Part shown: piece by piece, positions 53,792 to 62,584 of the stretch | Layout: each line of letters opens with the position of its first letter | Numbering within the stretch: the stretch's first letter is position 1 | DNA from: Bradyrhizobium sp. | GTDB taxonomy: Bacteria; Pseudomonadota; Alphaproteobacteria; Rhizobiales; Xanthobacteraceae | DNA length: 64,000 nucleotides | Assembly (NCBI GenBank): GCA_028290305.1 | Contig: JAQGKC010000429.1 | Span: 62,001 to 126,000 of the forward strand | Reading direction: 5' to 3' | Position numbers and translations under genes: made by a program | Notes under the pieces: model-generated | What the model was told of the DNA's origin: nothing | The model's input: only the letters and a program-made list of their open reading frames with translations | Databases searched by the model: none

Positions 53792-54574
53792 TCACGCCTG
53801 CGACGGCACGAGGTGGCTGGTGAGCCGGCGGGCGATGTCACGCCGCAAGGCATTGAATTCCGGTGAAGACACGTCTCGCGGCCGGGCGAGGTCGATGCGG
53901 AAATCGCTATCGATCCGTCCCGGTCCGGCACTCATCACCAGCACCCGGTCCGCCAACAGCACGGCTTCTTCGACCGAATGCGTGACGAAGATGGCGGTCA
54001 CGCCGGTACGCGACCAGATTTGCAAGAGTTCGTGCTGAAGCTGCTCGCGGGTCAGCGCGTCCAGCGCTCCGAACGGCTCATCCATCAGGAGGATATTGGC
54101 ATTGTTTGCCAGCACGCGCGCGATCGCCACGCGTTGCTTCATTCCGCCCGACAATTGGCTTGGATAGCGGTCGGCGAAGCGCTCCAGTCCGACCATCTTC
54201 ACGAATTCATCCGTGAGCCTCTGAATCTCGCCGTGTGGCAATTGGCGCTGCCGCGGGCCAAAGCTGATGTTCTCCCGCACTGTCATCCACGGAAACAGGG
54301 CATAGTCCTGGAACACCATGCCGCGGTCGCTGCCCGGGCCAGTGATGGTTTTGCCGTAGACCGAAGCGTTTCCGGTGGTCGGCTCCTCGAAGCCGGCGAT
54401 GATGCGCAGAAGCGTCGATTTCCCGCAGCCGGACGCGCCGATCAGGCAGACAAATTCGCCTTGCGGAATCGTCAGATCGACCGGGGCCAGCGCCTCGACT
54501 TCGTCGTCGCCAACCGCAAAGCGTTTGGTAACACCGCGGATGGTCAGGATATTTGGGCGCGGCGCGTTACTCAA
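53792..54574 (-). CDS. ABC transporter ATP-binding protein (SsuB/TauB type)
   Basis: This 260-residue ATPase has Walker A GASGCGKST (about residue 47), Q-loop MVFQDYALFPWMTV, signature LSGGMKQR (about 142), Walker B ILLMDEPFGALD and H-loop FVTHSVEEA. The start appears to be TTG 54574, overlapping the permease stop by 8 bp; no better start is seen. It is the last gene of the operon SBP-permease-ATPase. Confidence 0.92.
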   Translation of the reverse strand: MSNAPRPNILTIRGVTKRFAVGDDEVEALAPVDLTIPQGEFVCLIGASGCGKSTLLRIIAGFEEPTTGNASVYGKTITGPGSDRGMVFQDYALFPWMTVRENISFGPRQRQLPHGEIQRLTDEFVKMVGLERFADRYPSQLSGGMKQRVAIARVLANNANILLMDEPFGALDALTREQLQHELLQIWSRTGVTAIFVTHSVEEAVLLADRVLVMSAGPGRIDSDFRIDLARPRDVSSPEFNALRRDIARRLTSHLVPSQA

Positions 54575-55445
54575 GGTGCTGCGGGCTCCAGCTCAACAAG
54601 CGATTGCTGATCGCAACGATGATCCTGTCGGTGACAAACCCGCAGGCGCCGATGACGATCATGCCGGTGATCACGAGATCGGTGCGTGAAAGCGTGCGGC
54701 CATCCATCACCACCGAGCCGAGGCCGGTGGGGACGCCGGTCATTTCACCGACCACGATCAATATCCAGGCGAAACCGTGCGCGATCCGCAGTCCATTGAA
54801 AATCGCCGGCAGGGACGCGGGAAGCACGATTTGACGAAACATTCCCGCCCCAGAACAGCCGAGCATCGAGGCTGCCTCGAACAGGCGCGGATCGATCGAG
54901 CGCACGCCGAACATCGTGTTCAGCAGGATCGGATAAAAAGCGCCGAGGAACACCAGGAAGATCGCCGCATTCGGTCCCAATCCAAAAAAGATCATCGATA
55001 ACGGCAACCATGCCGTCACCGGTATAGGTCTGAGCAGCGAGATCGTCGGATCCAGCAATTGCCGCAGCATCTTGATACGTCCGATCATCATTCCCAAGGG
55101 AATGCCGATCAGTGCGGCGAGAAAGAACCCCCCGTAGACCCGCTGTACTGACTTCCAGACGTGGATCAAAATCGTGCCGCTGAAGGCGTCGTCATAGACG
55201 CCTCCGAACGAGAAGTCGTACATCATCACGGCGACCTGATACGGGCTCGGAATGAGCCGCGTGCCGGTCATCGCAACCGCACGATCCCAGATCAGCACAA
55301 GCAGGATCGGGAAACCGGCACCCAGCGCAAAGGCCCGCAGCGTTTCCAGCCGCTGCCGATTGCGACGGCGGATCGCGGCGGCGGCTTCCGGTGCGCTCCG
55401 TTCCGCGGATTCCGACAGGGTGGTGACGTGGTCGTTCACGGCCAT
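54567..55445 (-). CDS. ABC transporter permease (SsuC/TauC type)
   Basis: This 292-residue permease has a charged N-terminus of about 40 residues and six membrane segments. The family loop is in LFEAASMLGCSGAGMFRQIVLPASLPAIFNGLRIAHGFAW (about 200-240). It starts 3 bp after the substrate-binding protein stop codon and overlaps the ATPase gene. Substrate specificity is set by the SBP at 55449-56396. Confidence 0.93.
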   Translation of the reverse strand: MAVNDHVTTLSESAERSAPEAAAAIRRRNRQRLETLRAFALGAGFPILLVLIWDRAVAMTGTRLIPSPYQVAVMMYDFSFGGVYDDAFSGTILIHVWKSVQRVYGGFFLAALIGIPLGMMIGRIKMLRQLLDPTISLLRPIPVTAWLPLSMIFFGLGPNAAIFLVFLGAFYPILLNTMFGVRSIDPRLFEAASMLGCSGAGMFRQIVLPASLPAIFNGLRIAHGFAWILIVVGEMTGVPTGLGSVVMDGRTLSRTDLVITGMIVIGACGFVTDRIIVAISNRLLSWSPQHLE

Positions 55446-55448
55446 CGG

Positions 55449-56396
55449 CTACATGAACTGTTCGGTGATCGCTCGCGACATATCGGGCGCCTGACGAACC
55501 TGCTTTTTCTCGACCATGAGTTCGCTATAGGCTTTGGCGCGCTTGATGAAATCGTCGTCGATCTTCCAGGTCAGTTCGACATTGGGGACGGCAATCTCGA
55601 TCGACTTGCGCTGCTGGCCGAGCTTCTGCATGGCCACTTGGATCATCTCATCGGGGTGCGCCATCGCGTAATCTGTCGCCTGCTCGTGCATTTTGACGAT
55701 CATCTTGATCCGCTCGGGATCTTCCTTGATCATTTTTTCGCTCGCGGACAGGATCATGTTGAGCGAACCGATCGGTGTGGAATACGGATATTCGACCAGC
55801 CTGCCGGTACCGTTTGCAATGCTGATGCCGGGGCCGGGCTCCGCGCCAACGTAAGCATCGATATCGCCGCGGGCCAATGCCGCCGGCATGTCGCTGAACG
55901 AAAGCCGAATCGGCTGAATGTCGCTGATCGACATACCCTCGGCCTTGAGGCGTTCGAGGATGACGACTTCCTGCGTCGAACCCGGGAAGATCGCGACGCG
56001 CTTTCCCTTGAGATCCTTGATGGTCTTGATGTCGGATTTAGCATCGGCGACGATTCCCATGCCGCGATTGGTCGCGGCGGCGACGATCACCACCGGCTCG
56101 CCCGCCGCTGCGCCGAGCAGAAAGGCGGCAATGCCGTGGATGCAGGTATCGACGGTGCCAGTCAGCACCGCATTCTTGCCATCCGTCGGGCTCTCGAACG
56201 GTATGACCTCTACGGTGTAACCGGGCGGGGCAAATTTCTGGTAGAAATAGGGGGTGATGCCGTGAATGAGCTTCAACGTTCCTACGCGCAGAACCTTGTC
56301 CTCGGCCTTAGCTTGTGGTGCCGCCAGCAGAAGCGACAAGGTAGCGAACGAGACGAGCAACAGGCGGGTCAGCAACGAAGTGGGCGCAACAGACAT
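55449..56396 (-). CDS. ABC transporter substrate-binding protein (NitT/TauT family)
   Basis: This 315-residue periplasmic protein has a signal peptide (LLLVSFATLSLLLAAPQAKAED). The SsuA-like core includes LRVGTLKLIHGITPYF, DTCIHGIAAFLLGAAAGEPVVIVAA and IKTIKDLKGKRVAIFPGST. ALARGDIDAYVGAEPGPGI corresponds to the hinge region that closes on the ligand. It is the first gene of the operon. The ligand is unknown; sulfonates, taurine, nitrate and aromatic amines are all possible for this family. Confidence 0.9.
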   Translation of the reverse strand: MSVAPTSLLTRLLLVSFATLSLLLAAPQAKAEDKVLRVGTLKLIHGITPYFYQKFAPPGYTVEVIPFESPTDGKNAVLTGTVDTCIHGIAAFLLGAAAGEPVVIVAAATNRGMGIVADAKSDIKTIKDLKGKRVAIFPGSTQEVVILERLKAEGMSISDIQPIRLSFSDMPAALARGDIDAYVGAEPGPGISIANGTGRLVEYPYSTPIGSLNMILSASEKMIKEDPERIKMIVKMHEQATDYAMAHPDEMIQVAMQKLGQQRKSIEIAVPNVELTWKIDDDFIKRAKAYSELMVEKKQVRQAPDMSRAITEQFM

Positions 56397-56705
56397 ACGA
56401 TCCCTCGACTATAGGACATTTTGTGCAACCCGGCGTCGGCACTGTACAGCACGCGTCAACGCGCGTGAACCGAATTGATGGTTCGTGGAAATCGGCTGCT
56501 CGGTCGATGCCGCGGCTACGCTCGATTGCCGAGTCCGATCGGTTCGCTCTTCGTTACTGCCTTGCGCGGCAGCCGGCGGGATCGGGGAGGCGGATGATGC
56601 GTTTTTCGCGGGCCTGATCACTGCGGCGCGCCGGGGCAGGGCGCCGCGGCAGCCCTTGCGACGGCGAAATATGGCCACCATCTGACACCATCAGAGGACT
56701 TAGCC

Positions 56706-57752
56706 ATGTTAGATTTTACCCGAGATACAGCCGACGACCTGTCGCCGCTGAGAACATCCGAACCGGCTCCAGCCAGCGATTCCGCGCTGCTTGACGCCTA
56801 TTCCAATGCGGTCATCGACGTTACCGAACGCATTGGGCCGGCGGTCGTGCGCGTGGAAACCGGGCCGAAGGAGCCCCAGGCGCGTGAGCGTGGGGGGCTC
56901 GGCTCCGGCATCGTCATTTCGCCCGATGGCCTGGTGCTCACCAACAGCCATGTGGTCGGCACCTCCAAGCAGATCAGGCTGCGGGACAATGAGGGCATCG
57001 TCACCGACGCGCGGGTGCTCGGCGTCGACCCCGATACCGACCTCGCGTTGCTGCGCGCCGATGGCGCGCGCGATCTGCACTACGCCTCGCTCGGCAATTC
57101 AAAAAGCCTGCGCCGTGGCCAGTTGGTGGTCGCGATCGGCAATCCCTTGGGATTTGAGTCGACCGTTACCGCCGGTGTGGTGTCGGCGCTCGGGCGCTCG
57201 ATCCGTTCCGCGAACGGCCGAACCATCGAGGACGTGATCCAGACCGATGCCGCGCTTAACCCCGGCAATTCCGGAGGTCCGCTGGTGTCGTCATCAGCCG
57301 AAGTGATCGGGATCAACACCGCGATCATCAGCGGCGCGCAGGGCATCTGCTTTGCGGTCGCCAGCAACACCGCGCAGTTCGTGCTGTCGGAGATCATCCG
57401 TCACGGCTATGTGCGGCGCGCCCATATCGGCGTGTCCGGACAGAGCGCGCCTATTCCGCGGAGGCACGCGGTGCTCGCGGGCGTCGAGAACAAGATGGGC
57501 GCATTGCTGATGCAGATCGAGCCGGATGGACCGGCGGCGCAGGCCGGGCTGTTGCCCGGCGATGTCGTGATCCGTCTCGACGGTGTCGAAATCAACGGCG
57601 TCGATGATTTGATCCGTACGCTCGATCGCGACCGGATCGATCGCAAGCTCCAGATGGACGTGCTGCGGCTGGGTCGCTTACGCGAAATCGACATTCATCC
57701 GATCGAACGGAAGCCGGCCGGGCGAAAGGCCCTGCCGGCCAGCGGCTCGTAA
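56706..57752 (+). CDS. HtrA-like (S1C) serine protease with PDZ domain, no visible signal peptide
   Basis: This 348-residue trypsin-fold protease has a triad of His82 (VLTNSHVVG), Asp112 (PDTDLALLR) and Ser189 (NPGNSGGPL). A PDZ domain follows at about 265-335 (IEPDGPAAQAGLLPGDVVIRLDGV). Most HtrA/Deg proteins are exported, yet the N-terminus here (MLDFTRDTADDLSPL) is acidic with no hydrophobic stretch. The protein may act in the cytoplasm, or a different start is used. It stands alone and converges with the molybdenum-enzyme operon 7 bp downstream. Confidence 0.9.
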   Translation: MLDFTRDTADDLSPLRTSEPAPASDSALLDAYSNAVIDVTERIGPAVVRVETGPKEPQARERGGLGSGIVISPDGLVLTNSHVVGTSKQIRLRDNEGIVTDARVLGVDPDTDLALLRADGARDLHYASLGNSKSLRRGQLVVAIGNPLGFESTVTAGVVSALGRSIRSANGRTIEDVIQTDAALNPGNSGGPLVSSSAEVIGINTAIISGAQGICFAVASNTAQFVLSEIIRHGYVRRAHIGVSGQSAPIPRRHAVLAGVENKMGALLMQIEPDGPAAQAGLLPGDVVIRLDGVEINGVDDLIRTLDRDRIDRKLQMDVLRLGRLREIDIHPIERKPAGRKALPASGS

Positions 57753-57759
57753 CGGCTCG

Positions 57760-59982
57760 CTAGGCCGAACGCTGCAGCTTGTCCAGCGTGATCGGGAGAT
57801 CGCGCACGCGCTTGCCGGTGGCGTGATAGATCGCGTTTGCGATGGCTGCGGCAACGCCGACGATACCGATTTCACCTAGGCCCTTGATGCCGAGTGGATT
57901 GACGATCTCGTCCGGTTCGTCGACGAAGATCACCTTGATGTCGTGCACATCGGCATTCACCGGCACGTGGTACTCGGCGATGTTGGCGTTCATGATGCGG
58001 CCGAGCTTGTGGTCGTACACCGTCTCCTCGTGCAGCGCCATGCCGATGCCCCACACGACGCTGCCCATGATCTGGCTGTGCGCGGTCTTGGTGTTCAGGA
58101 TGCGCCCGGCCGCGATCGCGCTGACGACGCGGGTGACACGGATCACACCGAGCTGCTCATCCACCTTCACTTCGGCGAACACCGCCGAATGGGTGTTGCG
58201 CGCGTGCGACTTGTCATCCGGGAAGCTGTTGGTTTTTTCCTTTTCGATCCTGTCGATCGCGCTGTGCCGCATCGCGTCGGCGATCGAGACTGTGCGGCTC
58301 GCATCCTGCTTGCTGACGAGCTTGCCGTCCGCGAGTACGACGTCTTCAGGTTTTGCGTTTGCCAAAGGCGAATCCTTCACAGCCTTCGCCAGAATCAGCA
58401 GTTCCTTGCGGACCTCTTCGGCCGTCGTGGCGACCGCGTGCGACGCCGAGGCCGCCATCCACGACCCGCCTTCCACCGGCGCTTCGGGAAGGGTCGAGTC
58501 GCCGAGCTTGATGCTGATGTTCTCGATCGGCAGGCCCAGCGCGTCGGCCGCAACCTGCGCTAGGATCGTGTAGGTGCCGGTGCCGATGTCGGACGCCGCG
58601 CAGGATACCTCCGCGTGCCCGTTCGCAGACAGCACGATGCGAGCGGCCACCGGCATCTGCAATGCGTCCCAGATACCCGTCGCCATGCCCCAGCCGACCA
58701 GATCCTTGCCGTCGCGCATCGAGCGCGGTTGCGCCTTGCGCTTGTCCCAGCCGAAGGCTTCGGCGCCCTGGCGGTAGCATTCACGCAGTTGCTTGCTGGT
58801 ATAAGGAACGTCCTCGTTCTGGTCCCGATCCGAGTAGCAGCGTAGCCGCAACTCTACGGGATCGAGCTTCAGAGCCACGGCAAGCTCGTCCATCGCGCTT
58901 TCGAGCGCATAAACGCCGGTGGCAGCGCCAGGCGCGCGCATGTCGCTGGAGGTCGGGACATCCAGCCGCGCCAATTTGTGCACATATTTCGCATTGGCGG
59001 ATTTGTAGAGCTGCGCCGCCCAACCGGTATCGTTGCGGGAGAAGTCTTCGAATTGCGACGTGACGGCGATCGCCTCGTGGGTGATCGCGTCAAGTGTTCC
59101 GCCGGCGTTCGCACCGAGCGCAAGGCGCTCGATGGTCGCCGGCCGATAGCCGAGCCCATACATCTGCTGCCGCGTCAGCACGAGACGCACCGAGCGTTCC
59201 AGCGCCAGCGCCCCGAGCACGGCCAGCACCGCCTGATATTGCGGACGGAGTCCTGCGCCGAACGCGCCGCCGACGAACGGCGATATCACGCGCAAATCGC
59301 CCGCCTTCATGTTGAACACGCTGCACAGATAGCGCTGCACGTTCTGCACGCCCTGCGTCTTGTCATAGACGGTAAGCTTGCCGCCGCCGTCCCACATCAC
59401 GGTGGAGGCAAACAATTCCATCGGGTTGTGATGCTCGGTCGGGATGAAATATTCGGCCTCGTGACGCACGTCGGCGGCCGCGTAGGCTTTCTGCGCGTTG
59501 CCGTGCGGCTTGTCCGGCTTCTCGACGACAAACGCCTGATCGCGCTGCTTGTACAGGTCGGTGACGAATGCCTGCTTTTCATACTCGACGTGCACCAGGG
59601 ACGCCGCGTAGCGCGCGATCTCCCATTCTTCGGCCAGCACCAGCGCGATCGGCTGGCCACTGAACATGATCTTGTCGTCGTAGAGCGGACGGAACGGCGA
59701 ACCTTCTTCCGGTGCGACATCGTCCTTCCAGGCCTTGTCCGAGCCGGCCATGCGCGGCCGGTTCTCGTGGGTGATCACATCGAGCACGCCTTCGACACGC
59801 AGCGCGGCGCTGGCGTCGATGCGCGCGATGCGGCCACGGGGAATCGCCGACTCGACGACGCTGCCATAGGCGAGGCCGTTGCTGTTGAAGTCGCCGGCAT
59901 ACTTGGCTTCGCCAGTGACCTTGGCGCGGCCGTCGACGCGAGAGATGGAAGTACCGATGTAAGGTGCCATTGGTCTGCTCAC
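57760..59982 (-). CDS. Xanthine dehydrogenase family molybdopterin-binding subunit (PaoC-like)
   Basis: This 740-residue catalytic subunit binds the molybdenum cofactor; PaoC in E. coli oxidises aldehydes to acids. It has the N-terminal VDGRAKVTGEAKYAGDF motif, substrate-channel/Moco segments FVGGAFGAGL near 240 and DMRAPGAATGVYALE near 345, and the late CAASDIGTGTYTI near 465. The active-site glutamate is in GLGEIGIVG near 708. The start is GTG 59982 or ATG 59970. Gene order is 2Fe-2S, FAD, Mo subunit as in paoABC. No PaoD/XdhC-like maturation gene is in the window. Confidence 0.9.
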   Translation of the reverse strand: MSRPMAPYIGTSISRVDGRAKVTGEAKYAGDFNSNGLAYGSVVESAIPRGRIARIDASAALRVEGVLDVITHENRPRMAGSDKAWKDDVAPEEGSPFRPLYDDKIMFSGQPIALVLAEEWEIARYAASLVHVEYEKQAFVTDLYKQRDQAFVVEKPDKPHGNAQKAYAAADVRHEAEYFIPTEHHNPMELFASTVMWDGGGKLTVYDKTQGVQNVQRYLCSVFNMKAGDLRVISPFVGGAFGAGLRPQYQAVLAVLGALALERSVRLVLTRQQMYGLGYRPATIERLALGANAGGTLDAITHEAIAVTSQFEDFSRNDTGWAAQLYKSANAKYVHKLARLDVPTSSDMRAPGAATGVYALESAMDELAVALKLDPVELRLRCYSDRDQNEDVPYTSKQLRECYRQGAEAFGWDKRKAQPRSMRDGKDLVGWGMATGIWDALQMPVAARIVLSANGHAEVSCAASDIGTGTYTILAQVAADALGLPIENISIKLGDSTLPEAPVEGGSWMAASASHAVATTAEEVRKELLILAKAVKDSPLANAKPEDVVLADGKLVSKQDASRTVSIADAMRHSAIDRIEKEKTNSFPDDKSHARNTHSAVFAEVKVDEQLGVIRVTRVVSAIAAGRILNTKTAHSQIMGSVVWGIGMALHEETVYDHKLGRIMNANIAEYHVPVNADVHDIKVIFVDEPDEIVNPLGIKGLGEIGIVGVAAAIANAIYHATGKRVRDLPITLDKLQRSA

Positions 59983-60023
59983 TTGTTCCTGTGGAGCTAC
60001 GATTGCGCCTTGCCGTAGGGCGC

Positions 60024-61040
60024 TTACCGGATTTTCTTGTTCGACTGCGATTGAGGCGTCGCTTGCGCGGCCTGAGTCAGCGCCCGGATGATGCCACGGC
60101 GCGCCAGATCGATTTTGAAGGTGTTATGCTCGAACCCCCTAGCGTCGCGCAGCAGAACATCGGCGGCGCGTCTGAAATTTTCTTCGTTGGGCGCCTGGCC
60201 CTTCAGGGCAGCTTCCGCCGCCGTATCGCGCCAAGGTTTGTGGGCGACGCCGCCGAGAGCCAGACGGGCGTCCTTGATCGTGCCGCCTTCGAGTTCCAGC
60301 GCCGCCGCGATCGAGACCAGCGCGAACGCATAGGAGAGCCGATCGCGGATTTTCAGGTAGGAGTAGTTCGTCGCAAACCCCTGCGCCGGCAGTTCAACTG
60401 CAATGACAATTTCGTCCGGGTGCAAATTGGTATCGACTTCAGGTGTCTGCCCGGGAAGACGATGGAAGTCCGCAAACGCCATCACGCGCGTTCCAGCCGG
60501 TCCCGTCACGCGCACCGTTGCATCGAGGGCTGCGAGTGCGACGCACATGTCGGATGGATGCGTCGCGATGCAGGCTTCGCTGGTGCCGAGGATCGCATGA
60601 CCGCGGTTGACGCCGCCGATGGCCGAGCATCCGGTGCCCGGCTGGCGCTTGTTACAGGGCGTCGCGGTATCATAGAAATAGGCGCACCGCGTGCGTTGCA
60701 GGAGATTGCCGCCGGTCGATGCCATGTTGCGCAACTGCGCCGAAGCTCCGGCGAGGATCGCGCTTGATAGCAGCGGATAGCGCTGCTCGATCAGCGGGTG
60801 CCAGGCGAGATCGGAATTTGGCACCAGCGCGCCGATGCGCAGCCCTCCGTTCGCCGTCTCCCCGACATCCCTAAGCGGCAACCGCGTAATATCGATCAGC
60901 CGCGAGGGGCGTTCGACATCGTCCTTCATCAGGTCGACGAGGTTGGTGCCGCCCGCGATGAATTTGGCGGTCGGGTCGGCGGCGATCAGACGCACCGCGT
61001 CGGCCACATCGTTTGCTCGCGCATACTGGAAGTTGATCAT
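60024..61040 (-). CDS. FAD-binding subunit of PaoABC-like aldehyde oxidoreductase, with extra Fe-S cysteines
   Basis: This 338-residue subunit starts [16 protein letters not shown] and has the FAD motif [15 protein letters not shown] (about 25-38) and [17 protein letters not shown] (about 108). It then carries three cysteines in the segment [23 protein letters not shown] plus one in SEACIAT. This is the pattern of PaoB and the related 4-hydroxybenzoyl-CoA reductase group, which hold an additional [4Fe-4S] cluster. The start overlaps the 2Fe-2S gene stop by 4 bp (ATGA). Confidence 0.9.
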   Translation of the reverse strand: MINFQYARANDVADAVRLIAADPTAKFIAGGTNLVDLMKDDVERPSRLIDITRLPLRDVGETANGGLRIGALVPNSDLAWHPLIEQRYPLLSSAILAGASAQLRNMASTGGNLLQRTRCAYFYDTATPCNKRQPGTGCSAIGGVNRGHAILGTSEACIATHPSDMCVALAALDATVRVTGPAGTRVMAFADFHRLPGQTPEVDTNLHPDEIVIAVELPAQGFATNYSYLKIRDRLSYAFALVSIAAALELEGGTIKDARLALGGVAHKPWRDTAAEAALKGQAPNEENFRRAADVLLRDARGFEHNTFKIDLARRGIIRALTQAAQATPQSQSNKKIR

Positions 61041-61543
61041 GATTGCCTCGCCTGCTGGATCGCCGCCACGATGTTCGGATAGGCGCCGCAACGGCAGATA
61101 TTTCCGCTCATCAGTTCGCGGATTTCGTCGGGGCTGTTCGCTTTGCCTTCGGCGATCAGGCCGACGGCCGAGCAGATCTGTCCCGGCGTGCAATAGCCGC
61201 ACTGGAACGCATCATGGTCGATGAACGCCTGCTGGACTGGATGCAGCGCGTCCTTTGCCGCAAGGCCCTCGATGGTGGTGATTTTGGCGCCATCCTTCAT
61301 GACGGCAAGTGTGAGACAGGAATTGACGCGCCGCCCGTCGACCAGAACCGTGCAGGCGCCGCATTGACCGTGGTCGCAGCCCTTCTTGGTCCCGGTTAGA
61401 TTCAGATGATCGCGCAACGCGTCCAGCAGCGTGGTCCACGGTGCTATTTTGAGCTGGGTCTCGACGTCATTGACGGTGAGGGCGACAGTTATTTTTTGGG
61501 GCGCCGGAATAGTCGCTTGCGTAACGGTATTTGTGCGCGTCAT
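61037..61543 (-). CDS. [2Fe-2S] subunit of PaoABC-like aldehyde oxidoreductase
   Basis: This 168-residue electron-transfer subunit has a plant-type ferredoxin cluster motif ([22 protein letters not shown]). The second cluster lies in the four-helix domain ([10 protein letters not shown], then [12 protein letters not shown]). It is the first gene of the three-subunit operon. E. coli PaoA carries a twin-arginine signal, whereas here the N-terminus ([15 protein letters not shown]) has none, so the complex is probably cytoplasmic. Confidence 0.92.
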   Translation of the reverse strand: MTRTNTVTQATIPAPQKITVALTVNDVETQLKIAPWTTLLDALRDHLNLTGTKKGCDHGQCGACTVLVDGRRVNSCLTLAVMKDGAKITTIEGLAAKDALHPVQQAFIDHDAFQCGYCTPGQICSAVGLIAEGKANSPDEIRELMSGNICRCGAYPNIVAAIQQARQS

Positions 61544-61910
61544 GGTTCGTTACTCCTCCGGTACAATGTGGGGCCGAGCCATCGTCTGAGATGCATCTCA
61601 AAGCGAAATCTCTTTCGCTACATGTTGCGGAACATTCTCATCTAATTTCTTTTCAATTTGAACGGCGCTTGCGCAATCGCACCTGAACTCAAACCGTGGT
61701 GAGGCTTCGCCTATCGCGATTAACTTCACGGTCTTTCGAATAAAGCGTGCAATCTTGAAAACAGGCCAATCATTTTCGAATGACAGCTACAACGCCGGGC
61801 ACATTACGATTGAGTCCAGTTTGATTTGGGAGTGCGGCCTTTCCGGGGCTGAGGCTGCGGTCGCAGGTCGCACCGATGCGTCTTGAACGAGGGCCGGGAA
61901 ATCAAAGAAA
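61544..61910. promoter_or_regulatory. Non-coding stretch upstream of the molybdenum-enzyme operon
   Basis: These 367 bases precede the 2Fe-2S subunit gene and should hold its promoter. Parts are moderately AT-rich (61620-61780). No clear operator, RNA or open gene is seen. Confidence 0.35.
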
Positions 61911-61927
61911 GCGGCCAATCCGGCCGC
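61911..61927 (-). terminator. Terminator of the glycine-rich protein gene
   Basis: The stem GCGGCC/GGCCGC has a 5-nt loop. In the minus direction it is followed by the T-rich TTTCTTTGATTT, a reasonable rho-independent signal 36 bp downstream of the stop codon. Confidence 0.65.
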
Positions 61928-61962
61928 CTTCTTCGTCCTTCTTCGTCTCGCTAAACTATTGG

Positions 61963-62403
61963 TTACTGGCAGAGATGCCGCCGTCCGTCTTCGCCGCGGA
62001 ACCAGGTTCCCGGCTGGCAGGCGAAATCGCCGTTGCCGTAATAGGGCGCGGGCGCGTAACCATCGTCGTAATCGTAAGCGTAGGAATCGCCATAATACGG
62101 ATAGTAGCCGCCGTAATAGCCGAGGCCTCCGAGCGCTGCGCCGGCGACGATGCCGGCTCCAATCCCGCGCCCGAACCCGCCACGGTGGAATCCGCCGCCA
62201 TGGAAGCCGCCGCCGTGAAATCCACCACCGGCGAAGTGAGCGCCGCCGAAGCCACCGCCACCGAAATGCGCGCCGCCGCCACCCATATGTCCGCCTCCGC
62301 CGCCGCCGCCATGTCCGCCGCCACCGCCTCGTGCGAGTGCCGGGGATGCTGCTGCCAGGGCGATCGCCAGACAGGCCGCGCCTATCGTTCCTAACTTTCT
62401 CAT
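61963..62403 (-). CDS. Exported glycine-rich protein
   Basis: This 146-residue protein has a signal peptide (LGTIGAACLAIALAAASPALA). A Gly/His/Phe-rich low-complexity stretch follows, with repeats such as GGGFHGG (residues about 26-80). Next come a membrane-like segment GIGAGIVAGAALGGLGYYGG, a Tyr-rich part (YYPYYGDSYAYDYDD) and a C-terminus with two cysteines (DFACQPGTWF...RHLCQ). Similar proteins are widespread in Rhizobiales with no known function. The composition suggests a flexible cell-envelope protein. Confidence 0.8.
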   Translation of the reverse strand: MRKLGTIGAACLAIALAAASPALARGGGGGHGGGGGGGHMGGGGAHFGGGGFGGAHFAGGGFHGGGFHGGGFHRGGFGRGIGAGIVAGAALGGLGYYGGYYPYYGDSYAYDYDDGYAPAPYYGNGDFACQPGTWFRGEDGRRHLCQ

Positions 62404-62584
62404 GATTGTTTCTCCTGATGATTAGTCGAAGAGCAAACAGTCCGCCGTCTCAAACGTTCCGATCTAACGGCGTTGTGATGCAGCGAAGCCACGCTGCAGC
62501 CCGCCTCGCGACGCCATGAATTCGTGGTGTTGCATCGAATTTCAGAGTCGGAAATAGTCTCCATCAAGCGGAGGTTTGGTTGGA

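Noticed and set aside
61956..62405. Plus-strand Ala/Arg-rich frames across 61876-62405
   Set aside because: They mirror the Gly-codon repeats of the glycine-rich exported protein on the minus strand, which has a signal peptide and terminator.
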